NCBI GenBank assembly: GCA_022453515.1
Contig: JAJNNY010000095.1
Coordinates: forward strand, 30,607-94,606
Reading direction: 5' to 3'
From: Astrocystis sublimbata
Taxonomy: Eukaryota > Ascomycota > Sordariomycetes > Xylariales > Xylariaceae
Length of the DNA: 64,000 nt
Under the pieces are notes generated by a model. That model ran no database searches. It saw only the letters and a program-made list of their open reading frames with translations, and was not told where the DNA came from. Below, in pieces: positions 34,298 through 45,292 of the stretch. Numbering within the stretch: the first letter of the stretch is position 1; the number at the start of each line of letters is the position of its first letter. The position numbers were made by a program, and so were the translations under genes.

Positions 34298-36363
34298 ATG
34301 GCCAAAAACATCATACGATTCGACCAAAGTGTCGAGTCCCTGGACTTTACAAATGAGTTCAGTACGACGGTCATGGCGTCGAACTTCGCGCGGTTCGACC
34401 ATGATAACGAATTCTTGAACGCACAAGGGTTCAACTCACCGACAACACCCACGAACATTGTGCAGTTTGATAAAGATGACGCGCCGCTCGACACACACGA
34501 GTACATTACGGGATGGAAGCTGTTTGCTTTGCTCATGGGGTTCGTATTGTCTCTTCATCGCCGTGCCAGATGTCTGACTCTCATACTGACTACTGTTGAA
34601 CAGCCTCTCTCTAGCTATATTTCTCCCCAACCTTGAGGTGTCCATCGTGAGCACGGCTTTGGTGACCATTGCCGACGACCTACACGGCTTCAGCCAGACA
34701 GGCTGGATAGTGGTCGCATACCTCATCACATATACCGGTAATTATGCACTCCTTCATACAGAGACATCGCAAGTAGTTGTCGGCTAACACACATTGAAGG
34801 GTTCATTATAGCCTGGGCGAAGATCAGCGACATTCTTAAACGAAAATGGTCCCTGCTGGCAGCTGTCTTTTTGTTTCTTATCGCATCAGCCCTCTGCGGC
34901 GCGAGTCAAAACATTACCATGTTGTGAGTTCAACCCTCTTCGGACACTTGAGAACACCTCGAGCTGACATGGGAGAACTAGAATCGTATTCCGTGCTATA
35001 CAGGGGTTGGGAGGAGCGGGCTGCTTCTCCATCTCCATGGTGGTCTTCTTCGAGTTGATTCCCAAGCATAAATATGCCAAGTACGGGTCGATTATCTCTG
35101 CAGATATCGCGCTCGCAACACTGCTGGGACCCATCGTCGGAGGTGTAATCGTGGACCATACGACGTGGCGATGGGTGTTTTTGCTGAAGTGAGTGAGCGT
35201 CCATGATTGCCGATGATGTTTCATCTTGACTAACATAGTGATAGTCTCCCTATCGGCGCTTTCGCCGTCCTAGCTCTCTTTCTTCTACCCAATGAGTTTC
35301 CTTATCATGGCTTGCGGACCCGACCGATTGCCGGCGAGAGAAGCGTCATCAAGAGAGTCGACTTTCTGGGCGTGTTTCTACTTGTCGGTTTCATTATCTT
35401 CTTGGTCACGGCGCTCATGGAGGCTAGTACCACGTTCTACTGGTCCTCACCCGTCATTATTGTGTTTTTTATCCTTTCCGGTGTATTCTTGATATCATTC
35501 GTGATGTGGGAATGGGTCGTTACAAAGGACACATGGTCCATCGAGCCTATATTTCCATTCCGCTTCTTTAAAAACCGATACTGGATGGGGATGCTGTTGC
35601 AGTCCTTTTTCCTGGGTGTTCCTTTCACCATGCTGGTCATCAACCTTCCCCAGCGTTTCCAGACAGTCAACGCACTTCCCGCTTTGGACGCTGGTTTACG
35701 TCTCCTCCCTTTTGCTCTCCTTGCACCGATAGGGTCGCTAGTTAGCAACATCATCTTCATACGCCAACCGAAACCGCTATGGCTGCTTGCTGCGGGAGCG
35801 GCTTTCCAACTCACCGGTATTGCCCTGCTGGCGAGCGACCCTGTAGGTCGGGATATCCCCCCAAGACTGTACGGTTTCGAGATTCTGGCAGGTTTTGGGG
35901 TGGGCATCACCTTCGGGACGCTGGTGACCATAACACCGTCCAGCGTTGAGCCGCGAGATCTGGCGACCGCAACAGGAGCGATGATTCAGTTTCGACAAAT
36001 GGTAAGCGTAGCCCTAAAGGCCCGACCGTTGTTTGGTTCAGCTCCTAACATCTCATTCAGGGCGGTGCGATTGGACTCTCACTTGGATCTTCGCTGCTCA
36101 ATACTTACCTGAAGAGCAACCTCGCACCTCCGGTACTCGATGCCGCTCAACTCAGTGAACTTCTACGCAACGTCCGAGCGATTTCCACATTTCCCCCTGA
36201 GTTACAAAATGTGGCCAAGAATGTATTTGCTGCAGCTTTCTCACTGCAGTTAAAGGTGGTTGTTGGATTTACGGCAGCATTATTTCCATCAGTCTTCCTG
36301 ATGCTGAATTTTCAGCGATGCACGGAGGCGTGCTCGCAGGTATTTAGATTCAGGAGAAGATAG
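34298..36363 (+). CDS. MFS drug/metabolite exporter (14-TM type)
   Basis: This is a proton-antiport exporter of the DHA2-like type that probably exports the polyketide product. Six exons (34298-34539, 34604-34737, 34800-34923, 34982-35188, 35245-36001, 36061-36363) give about 588 residues. Typical motifs are FLPNLEVSIVSTALVTIADDL (TM1), TGWIVVAYLITYTGFIIAWAKISDI across introns, RAIQGLGGAGCFSI, LATLLGPIVGGVIVDHTTWRWVFLLNLPIGA (motif C and following), and GAMIQFRQMGGAIGLSLGSSLLN. The roughly 75-residue cytoplasmic N-terminus is unusual: it contains three imperfect copies of an N-x-(I/A)-(V/R)-x-F-D unit followed by acidic residues and Leu-Asp/Asn (NIIRFDQS, NFARFDHD, NIVQFDKD). It is divergent from the PKS and shares its promoter region. 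Confidence 0.92.
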
Positions 36364-36698
36364 CGGTCCTGATTCCTAGTTCCTCTCAGTTCATGTCACG
36401 GATTGACTGAACGGTGAAATTTGCATAGTATCTGCGTTTAACATTATTTGCGAGCTCTACCATATATAAAATCCCTTATACAGTCCAATCCCTCTCTCCT
36501 CATTAGAATTTGATTTTACAGCATCGTTAGTCGCATTTTCTCGGCAAGGGTCACGATCCGGTAGTTAACATGATATACACACACTCGTTTCTATTGCATA
36601 TAATCTTTATAGCACACAATATATATATATAAATCTTTGAAAAACATAAACCGTCTATAAGAATCTACCTATACATGAATATTGAATCAATTCCACCT
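36364..36698. other. Short AT-rich convergent intergenic region
   Basis: About 330 bp between the convergent exporter and hydrolase genes, with a TA-repeat run near 36620. It likely holds both 3' untranslated regions. Confidence 0.5.
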
Positions 36699-37549
36699 TC
36701 AATGTCCATTGACGTCTGCGATTGCCCGCTTGATGGCAGCCACTGCTGCATCTAGGTCTCTCTTGTCTGCACTCCCGGGAATCTGATGTCCCAGACGATG
36801 CACCGACGAGTAACTCCCATTTGCCTGACAAAGAGCCTGCAACATTTTACCCTGGCCCGGAGCGTTGGGATCGTGCTCCCCATACACGTGCACGGTGGGG
36901 ATACGGATTAGGGGCTTTCCATCCTTCTCCTCGACCTGCAGCACCCGAATCTCGTCCTGTGTCAGAGCGATGGGGTCAACCGCCATCCCAGGTGAGAAGA
37001 AAATAGCAAGCTTAAAGGGTAGTTCCGGCTTGTCGTGTCCGGGGCGAGTCAGCATAGTGGCCGCGAGGGAGGAGCCATGACTGAAACCAAGCACGGCGTC
37101 GTAGGGCGGATCCGCCTCAGCGATAAGATCGTCCAGGTCGTTCATGGTTTCCAACATGCTCAGCCCAGACGTGGGATCAAAATAGGCATGGAACGTGTCG
37201 TCTGCAGAAACGAGAGGCGCAATTGCTTTTAGGTTTCGGACCGCTTCCTTAGCTGAAGCTCGACTTTAGGGGGGATTGGACTCGCATTAGCTTACTGGGC
37301 TCCATTGGATAGTCTACGCCACCCTCAACAAAGTCATATGTGTGTTCGGGTCCTAGAGCATGTCGAATCGCAACTGAGGGGTAATTAGAAGCGGCGGGGC
37401 CACGAGCTGTATGTTGGCTTGCCTTACGCGTTTGTAGTTCCAGAATCTCCAAATTGAGAATGTCAGCATTTAGCTCGATTCAATAGACTCGGAACCGACC
37501 TACTCACCTTGCTGTTGGTGCCAACACCGTGTAAACATAGGAAATGCAT
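36699..37549 (-). CDS. FSH1-family serine hydrolase, candidate trans-thioesterase
   Basis: This encodes a small alpha/beta hydrolase. Members such as LovG release products from HR-PKSs that lack a thioesterase. Exons 37549-37508, 37446-37428, 37373-37296 and 37252-36699 give about 230 residues. The start MHFLCLHGVGTNSK is the family N-terminus; IRHALGPEHTYDFVEG and VSADDTFHAYFDP follow after splicing. The catalytic triad is visible: GFSHGSS (Ser about 104), an Asp in VYGEHDPN, and a His in HRLGHQIP. The third intron is short (about 43 bp) and its boundary is the least secure. Location beside the HR-PKS and exporter supports the release role, though off-loading or editing is inferred, not shown. 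Confidence 0.9.
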
Positions 37550-38235
37550 GTTGACGGAGGCGGTAAAAGAGGATGGTGAAGTGTGAGGATGGTAAATTGC
37601 GTTAGCTAATAATAATGGTGTTGGTTCCACGATTTTGGAGGATTACGAAGACTTTACGCTTCCGCCTGGATCATACGTGAGGTATCAATCTATTGTTATA
37701 TACCTATCGAGGAACCAATTGGTCAGGTAGTATCCGTGTCTACAAAAAAAGAAGGTGAGGGCTTATACAGTTGGACGCATCCCACACTTTCGGCGGCTTA
37801 CCGGCTAACCTAGCTGGGCTTAGTACGAACGCTGAAGCTGACAACATATATTTATCGTATGACAACATGCAGCTTAGGAGGATGTAACGATGTGGCACAC
37901 AGAGATGCCTAACGAACTACTCGACTCGCTCGACGCTGTTGGTTCTTCACAAAGCGCCCGACCAGCTGAGAACTAGTGAGACTGTGGCGGTGGCACGCGC
38001 AACACCGCTTATAGGCATATATGTGTTTAATCTGAACATTCTGACAAATAGTATGCGATCCTTTGGAACAGAGCATTTTAGATGAGACATTCCCTCTTTC
38101 AGATTTCAGAACCAGCCCTCTTTGGTCATAGACTGACTTCTGCCTACTTGGCTATTTACCTACTTACACCTCTCACCTCAAGCTGAGCATCCAAGCCATT
38201 CCACCAACTCACAACCACTCCAACTAAGCGCAAAA
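37550..38235. promoter_or_regulatory. Divergent promoter between two hydrolase genes
   Basis: About 690 bp between the divergent FSH1-type and alpha/beta hydrolase genes. No coding sequence is recognisable. CT-rich tracts before 38236 are typical of fungal promoters. Confidence 0.5.
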
Positions 38236-39077
38236 ATGTCTCCCTCACAGACTACCCTTCCCACCATCGCCATCATCGCCGGCGCTTGGCAGAACTCGGA
38301 ACATTATGAACCCCTCCGCCGAGCTCTTGGCGCTAGGGGCTACGACACCGTCTGCCGGTCTCCCCCTTCTGTCACGCTGCCACACGGCGACACGGATCTT
38401 GAGGCCGACGCTGCTTTTGTTCACGACGAAATCCTCTTGCCCATAATTGAGAAGGGCAACGAGGTCATTGTTCTGATGCACTCATTCGCCGGTGTCTACG
38501 GTGGCAGTGGCGTCAAGGGCCTGGCCAAGTCCGTTCGTGCTGCTGAAGGCAAGCAGGGAGGCATCATTGCCCTCGTGTACTTGGCCTGCCCTTGTGTCCC
38601 TAGTGGCGTGTCGACCTTGCAACTAATGGGAATTGGGGAAGAGCTCACGCCGTGGGTTAAGCTAGACGTAAGATACCTGACCCTTCCCGTATTCTGTTGT
38701 CGCGTGGTCCTATACTAAAGCAGTTCGCACCCCAGAACGGACTTCTCACCGTTCCTGACCCCACTCCCCTTCTATTTCACAAGCTCCCGGCTGGTGAAGC
38801 CGCGGAATGGGCCTCCATGATGAGGCACCAGGCCATCAAGCCGATGCAAAGCATCGTCACGTACGCTCCTTTTGAGGACGATGCGTACAAGGGCCACATC
38901 GCCTACATCACGTGCAGGGATGACCAGATGGTTCATCCTCCCGCGCAGAAGAAGTTTATCGCGGTCTCGGGGGTGGAGGTCACGACTGAACTGCCGACAA
39001 GTCATATGCCATGGCTGGAGGAGCCCGATCTAACGGTTGAGACTATCATCAACACAGCGGAGAAGATTCGCATGTAG
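38236..39077 (+). CDS. Alpha/beta hydrolase (methylesterase/HNL-like)
   Basis: A cytosolic alpha/beta hydrolase of 262 residues in two exons (38236-38667, 38721-39077) with a 53-bp intron. The N-terminal strand IAIIAGAWQNSEHYEPL is typical of the group. The nucleophile elbow reads LMHSFAG (Ser about 83) rather than GxSxG, as often seen in this subgroup. An Asp in TCRDDQMVHP and a His in PTSHMPWLEEPD complete the triad. There is no signal peptide. It could hydrolyse an ester, amide or thioester of the cluster product, or act as a second release or editing enzyme. The role is inferred from position in the PKS cluster only. Confidence 0.87.
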
Positions 39078-39996
39078 TTAGGTAGTTGCCAACCAGTCTA
39101 CATCGGCAAATAGTGCCCGAAGAAGTGGATCGTGGCTGATGTCACTATTGTTGCCCTAGAAATCATGTACATAGAAGAATCAAGCCTTGCCATTTATCAT
39201 CATTGCCTCTGAATACATGCCTGATTCGCATAGGCCATCTATAACTTAAACATGCGGTTCCATCACCATCAATTGCGCTTTCAACTTAGAAGAATGTTTA
39301 TCACGCAACGTGGCCATAATTAACTACGAGACATGCCTCCTCGTGTTTCTGACACGTTTAGTAGTGGAGGACTTTTGCTAGTGCTTCCATACATGCAAGG
39401 GCCTATCCCTGTCCCTGTTCAGGCAACTCGAATGACTTACATGCTAATGGTGGAGAAGCGGGACGCCGTTATACATAGTACATGTATGTGAGCCCATGCA
39501 CGTAGCTAATTATGGCCGGATATGGCTAATGCCGCTTTCTGGGCAGGCAACTGGATGGCTACCGTATAATCACTAGAGAATGGAGCTGAATAGAGGAAGA
39601 GGTGGAGCCGGGGAAGCGAGCGCGTGTGCCCGTGGCTGCAAAACTTAACCCCTCTTGGGTACTTAACCCCCTAGGTAGATGTGGGCGAGAAGGGGTAATG
39701 TTCTAGACCACCCCGCGCCGACCCGCGCGGCCGGGTTCCCATGACCGATTCGTTGGCTAACAGCCCTACCGTCTATGGAGTGGGTACTGTCTAAAAGATT
39801 ACAAATACCTTCAACCCCTTCCCTGTTGATTACTCGACTTTTCCCTCCCCCATTCTCCGCGTCATAAGATCACATGGCGAGCATGGTTCAATCATTCGCC
39901 AAAATCTAAACGCGTTGCTGCATTCTATTCACGCTACCGTGATGTTATAATTAGCTATCCTCTATCTTGACGGAATTTGCCATCTACTCTCAAAGT
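39078..39996. other. Convergent intergenic region
   Basis: About 920 bp between the convergent hydrolase and aminotransferase genes. I see no gene. A CT-rich stretch lies near 39810-39860. Confidence 0.5.
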
Positions 39997-41440
39997 CTAC
40001 TTTCCACCGAGATACGCCCCTAGTGCGCCCAAGGCATTCTCGATCTTGTCCCCAGACACTGCGAAGGTAATTCGGGCCCATCCGTGTTCTGACTCGCCAC
40101 AGGAGAATTTACGACCTGGCGCCACAATCAGCCCCCTCTCGACCAGCTGTGCAATCATCTCCACTTCGTCTGCTGCGCTCTGGCAATGAGCGCCGATCTT
40201 GGCGAAGACGAACAGCCCGTAGTCTGCAGAAATGAACTTGATCCCAAGTTTGGACAGCCCATCAGTCATCTGGCGATAGGCCGCGCCCAGCCTCTCGGAG
40301 TTTTTCTGTATCAGGCTTGGCAGCTGAGGGGAGCGAAGCAGAGATGCAGCCACGACGCTAGTCAGGGATGATGTCTGCCAGTAGCTAGCGAGACCGGCAC
40401 CGAAGCGGAGAGCCTGGTTGGCCTGCGATACAATGCAGCCCTGGTCTGATTAGATTAGGTGTTTATAGTCGGGGTAGGGGTATTCAATCTTACCATTCGA
40501 GTGCCGCTGCTCCCAAAGTCCTTGCTCATGCTCCATATAACGTGCACCTTAGGCGACGGCCAAGTAGCAGCTGTGCTGTCACCTTCTTCCAGCGCCAACA
40601 CCGAGACAAAGGGTCGAGAGTACTCGTCGCCGCGTGGGCGGTGGGAGGAAATGGCATAGACCTCGTCGGAGACCAGATGCATTCCGCGAGCTTCGCAAAA
40701 TTCTAGTATCTTGCGCAGTATCTCCACAGAGTAGCATTGCCCCAGAGGGTTTAGGGGGTTCGTCAGCGCCACGGCTTTGATGCGCTCTTTGGCATCCGAA
40801 GCTTCATATGCGGCCTGCAGAGCCTCCACGATGTCCATTTGCGTGGCTGTCTCCAGGCACGTTGGGGTGACAAACGTGGTCTTCACATCGGCACCCATGG
40901 TAAAGTAGGCGTCGAACCCCTCTTCCCGCATTCATTTGAGTTAGCAAATTATGTATAGCGCGAATTTCAGGAAGGCCTTGCGTACCCCAACATGGCCCTA
41001 GAACCAGGACTTCATCCCCAGGGTCGCAAATGGCACTGATAAGTGCACTCAGTGCATTTCCCGCCCCAGCAGTAGTAATTATCTGGCCGGGTTCCACAGA
41101 GCTGGACGGGTTGAAGTAAGTGTTGAAGAAGTCAGCCAGGGCTTTGAGAAGCTCCGGGTCCCCTCCGAAACCAGGCGGATAGGATAAGTCCTATGGTCTT
41201 CGGTTAGCGCACTGGGCCGAATAGCTTCATTGGGGGGGCGTTAGCCACCTTTAGGCTCAAGGACTCGGCAATCGCACATCTTTGCAACGGCAGAATGTCC
41301 TCTGCGATGAGCGCGTTTTCCGCGGTAGATAGATCAGTTACTAGTATGCCTTCAGGGGGCGTTTGGTGAGCGCCTGCAACTGTCGGTAAGATGTGTTGCA
41401 ACTTGCGGCTCATGTGGCCAGATACATTGGAAAAGTCCAT
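39997..41440 (-). CDS. PLP-dependent class I/II aminotransferase (ACC-synthase-like)
   Basis: A fold-type I PLP enzyme in four exons (41440-41249, 41190-40986, 40921-40494, 40440-39997), about 422 residues. Visible elements are DLSYPPGFGGDPELL (start after splicing), TTAGAGNALSALI (phosphate-cup region), LTNPLNPLGQCYS, LVSDEVYA with the PLP-pyridine Asp and Tyr, and VIWSMSKDFGSSGTRMG with the PLP Lys (about 266). This layout matches the ACC-synthase-like aminotransferases found in many fungal metabolite clusters, where they transaminate or cleave amino acid intermediates. It lies between the polyketide hydrolases and an adenylate-forming enzyme, so it may supply or modify an amino partner for the polyketide acid. 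The exact reaction cannot be read. Confidence 0.9.
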
Positions 41441-42684
41441 GATGAATGAGATAATTGAAGTGGTAAACTTGATGATCGCAAAGAATAGAAGCTGCCAAGT
41501 GATATCGGCAAGTAGATCACAGAGGCCTTTTACAGAAAGGTCGTCTTCCTAACGGTGGTAGCTGACATAATCTCGTGCTCCGTTTCAGCACCGTAATGTC
41601 ATCCTCCAGACCGTTTTTATGACTCTATCCGAGTTTCTAAGTATGGAACATCGATTTAATGAGACGTCTGTTTTTGAACATTCCTATAGGATGACCAAGG
41701 TGGATTTTTAGGTTTGTGCAAGGTAGAATCTGATAATAGCGCAAGCCAACCATGGGGTACGGGAGTAACCTCGTGCCACGTGTGCATATGTAGGATCTGC
41801 ATATAGGGCGAAATGGGTATGGTGCTGTCCATATCTTATCTTTCACCTGATTTTGAGGCTGTTCAGCTTAAGTAACTATGTTTAGATCATCCGTATAACC
41901 TAGAATCTCTGTAAATTTAGTTAGCTTTCTCTTAGCTGAACACCCCAGATTAGACAACATTTTCATGCAGCCCACAATCGCTTGGCCGCGCATAGTCACC
42001 AATAGTTAAGGTGACTGTTTTGGTCGTGTTAGGCAGCCGAAGGTTATGTTGCCTAAATGCGGTCTAAAGTGAGATCCTGTGCGGCCTCCTACGTGGAGCG
42101 ACTGCAGTGCCGCTATCTAGCTCGCATCTTGGACGAGTAGGAGTCACGAACGATCCTGCGTGTGTGGAAAAACTAAATTCGACTATTGAGTCTCGGCCGA
42201 CATTCGCCGTGAGGCTGGAAGACTAACTAAAATGATAACATCGCTGAAACTGCTGACAACATACCACGTTGGTGGCAGTGGCTGGCCCTCATCCTACCCT
42301 CATCCTCTTTCTTGAACAGTCAGATAGGCGAGCTCTTGCGATGCTGCCTTGTTGGCACAGCCGCCGCCCTCGGCTGCACTTGACAGACCACGTCCCAACG
42401 GCACTACGTGTTGTACTAAGAGATAACGAAGGGAAGAGTCAGGGAAGAGTCTGTTAGGCGAACTTAGGAACGGATGGGGTTCGCGTTCGCATACGCCCCC
42501 AGGAAGCAACAAGATATTTTGGGTAACATGCTAATTAACTGCGCAACATATATTTTCGCTCTCTTCCCCTTCGTCTACTGGAAAGCAGGACATCAGCATT
42601 CACTTCTTTCATTACTATCTCAACTTCTCATTCAATTCGACTCTTCTCATTTCTACCTATTACTTTTTATAATCACTATCCCCA
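41441..42684. promoter_or_regulatory. Divergent promoter, aminotransferase and adenylating enzyme
   Basis: About 1.2 kb between divergent start codons. A 69-codon minus frame (41637-41846) and others show no motif. A small direct repeat GGGAAGAGTC(A/T)G occurs near 42430-42450. No gene is supported. Confidence 0.5.
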
Positions 42685-44450
42685 ATGGCTTGCCTCGTTT
42701 TTGATGAAGGCCCTAAGGTGCCCCAGCCTGTTCTCAGCAGGAAACAGTTACTGCCTCACATTGTCGACGGCATGGCTGCTGCTAGACCACAAGCTGTATA
42801 TGCAGAATATCCCACAAACCCCAACAGCTACGCAGATGGCTTCTCAAAGCTCACATACGCCGGCCTGGCAAACGCAGTCAACGGCCTGGCCTGGTGGCTC
42901 GAAGATAACCTGGGGCGAGGTACCAACTTCGAGACTCTAGTTTATTTCGGACCCAACGACTTTCGGCAGAATGCACTTGTTCTAGCAGCGTGTAAAGCTG
43001 GCTACAAGGTAGACCACCCCTTCCCAGACCATGCCTGACAAACTCAACTGACGAATCAACTCAGCTTCTTCTATGTTCCCCGCGCAACACTCTTGCGGGT
43101 TATGCTGCCTTGTTCAAAAATCTGACGGTCAAGACGATCCTTGCCGCTGACCCTCCCCCTATTGTCAACACACTCATGGCAGAGCACGCGGGAACCCCAT
43201 TACTTCATATTCCCTCTACAAAGAAACTCCTCGGCGCAAGATATCCGCATTACGCGTTCGACAAGCGGTTCGCTGAGAGTCACGACGAGCCATTGGTTGT
43301 CCTACACACGTCGGGCACAACCTCTCTCCCCAAGCCCATCGTCATCACCCATAACTGGGTGGCCAGCTGGGTGCAGGCTCTGAACAAGACACCGCCCCAG
43401 GGGACTGAGAGTCTCGACGCTTTGCATCATGGCAACCGGATGCTGGTCATGATGCCGCCCTTTCACTGCGGCAATCTCATGCCGACCCTCTTCGATGCGG
43501 TGCACAACCAGACAGTCGTTATCTTCCCCCTGCCAGGCGGCATCCTCGCACCTGACCACTTCCGCCCACACTTCCTGGAGTGCGTGCGCGTCGCTCGACC
43601 AGACATCGCGCTTCTGCCCGCTGGCTTCATCCACGCCATCGCGCAGGATCCCGAGATGCTCGCGGCCGCCCGTGATCATCTCGAATACATCTTCTACACT
43701 GGCGGCGACGTGTCCGACGCATGGGGCAGCATCGTGTCGGACCACGTGAAACTTTTCAATGTCAACGGCTCCACCGAACTGGCTTCGTACGGAGCGCTGC
43801 GACCCGGCGGTCCCTGGGACTCGTCCATCTGGAAATACGTCATGCCGCATCCGAGCGCGGGCATTGACTTCCGGTGCCACAGCTGGGATGGAGGCGACCC
43901 CAAGTACGAGGCCGTCATCGTGCGCAATCCGGACCCGGACGATATTCAGCCCATCTTCTCCGTCTACCCAGACCGCAACGAGTACCACTCAGGAGACCTC
44001 TTCACGCCGCACCCGACGAAGCCCGGGTTGTGGAGGTATCGCGGCCGCGCCGATGACTGCTTCGTGCTGGTGACGGGCTCCAACATCAACCCGCTAGCCA
44101 TGGAGGGCCACGTGTGCGCGAACGCCGAGGTGAAGAGTGCCGTCATGCTCGGGCAGCGCCGCCCTCGGCCAGGCCTGCTGATCGAGCTCCAAGACGAGAT
44201 TCTGGCAGAGGAGACGGTGATGCTGGCCGATGATCCGGAACGGCGCATAGCGCTCATCAATTCCATCTGGCCTGCGATCGAGCGCGGCAACAAGGAGTAC
44301 TATGACTTGGCGCGCGTCCAGAAGGACCGCATCATATTCACCACGCCGGATCGTCCGATGGCAAAGACGCCGAAAGGAACTGTAAGGAGGAGGCAGACTT
44401 TGGACTTATATGCAAAGGAGATTGAAGATATGTACAACTCACACGGCTGA
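42685..44450 (+). CDS. Stand-alone NRPS-like adenylation protein (ANL superfamily)
   Basis: This enzyme would activate a carboxylic or amino acid as an adenylate. Exons 42685-43008 and 43065-44450 with a 56-bp intron give 569 residues. Core motifs are VLHTSGTTSLPKPIV (A3), NVNGSTELASYG (A5), YHSGDLF (A7), YRGRADDCFVL (A8) and PKGTVRR near the C-terminus (A10 Lys). The N-terminus TLVYFGPNDFRQNALVLAACKAGYKLLLCSPRN is that of fungal non-canonical NRPS-like reductases and synthetases, yet the protein ends right after A10 with DMYNSHG. No carrier, reductase or condensation domain follows before the next AT-rich stretch. It therefore acts as a ligase with CoA or an amine, or loads a carrier elsewhere. 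It may activate the polyketide acid or an aromatic acid. Confidence 0.88.
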
Positions 44451-45130
44451 GATTTTTCTTTTCATGTTTTACCTCTCTCCTTTCACGAGCGCTTTGGGCT
44501 ACAATGATTTATTTCTTTTTTGTATATTTTATGTATTGGATAGGTCGATTGAATACCATATAGAGTTACAACAGATACGAAGTTTTTATGCACTTATCAA
44601 GAACAGCTGCTACAAAACCGTGATACATTCTACTGCATGACCAGAGATGGAGGAGAGTAGCTTGTATACATGATGAGCCCGTGATACATGTAGTAAACCT
44701 TACCCTACCATGAGTTTAGAAAGCCTTAAGCCTGAACACTTGCATTTCTCGATGTGTGCAAATTCTCCTTTAAGTCAATCTCACTATTGTATGCAAGTAT
44801 TGAAGTGTCGAAATGAAAGCCTCCAGTACTTGAGGTTGTTGTAAAGTTCGAAAGTAGAGTTCCACATCCCACATCTATCTCACTGAACAGATGCCGTCAG
44901 CCCGGAACTTCGACACATTAAGCCTATTTTCGCGGCATTCAATACAGACGATGGATGCAAGAATGAAAATTTTTTTCCCTATTTAAATTTGACTAATACT
45001 ACTATTTTTCAATATGATCTGTTGAAACTTGGAAAGGCGATTGCATTTTAAGCCGTCGCTATGAGGTCAATGACTAGGCTCCAGGCCTAGTCACGAACGT
45101 AGCTTGAATTGAATCTTGTTCCAATCCTTA
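44451..45130. other. AT-rich intergenic region
   Basis: About 680 bp after the adenylating enzyme. No gene is recognisable. This marks the apparent right edge of the polyketide cluster. Confidence 0.5.
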
Positions 45131-45292
45131 CTAATCATCACAGTAATCGCACGGGCCAGGTGTTTTGACCATGGTGGCGACTGGTTTGCAGACATGCGTA
45201 CCCGGACAGCCGGGCCCGTGCCTGTCTTCCCTTCCCCTTTTATCGGGGCAACCACACTTCTCGATAACGTACAAAAGTGATACGCAAGCCAT
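45131..45292 (-). CDS. Small Cys-rich protein, hypothetical
   Basis: An in-frame ATG at 45292 gives 53 residues starting MACVSLLYVIEKCGCP and ending CDYCDD. Seven Cys, plus Gly, Pro and basic residues, give it a compact Cys-rich look. There is no clear signal peptide, so a classical secreted effector is not supported. An upstream Met at 45517 would extend it to 128 residues, but that part is Ser/His/Ile-rich and looks untranslated. I do not know the function; it may be a conserved intracellular mini-protein or chance. Confidence 0.35.
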   Translation of the reverse strand: MACVSLLYVIEKCGCPDKRGREDRHGPGCPGTHVCKPVATMVKTPGPCDYCDD

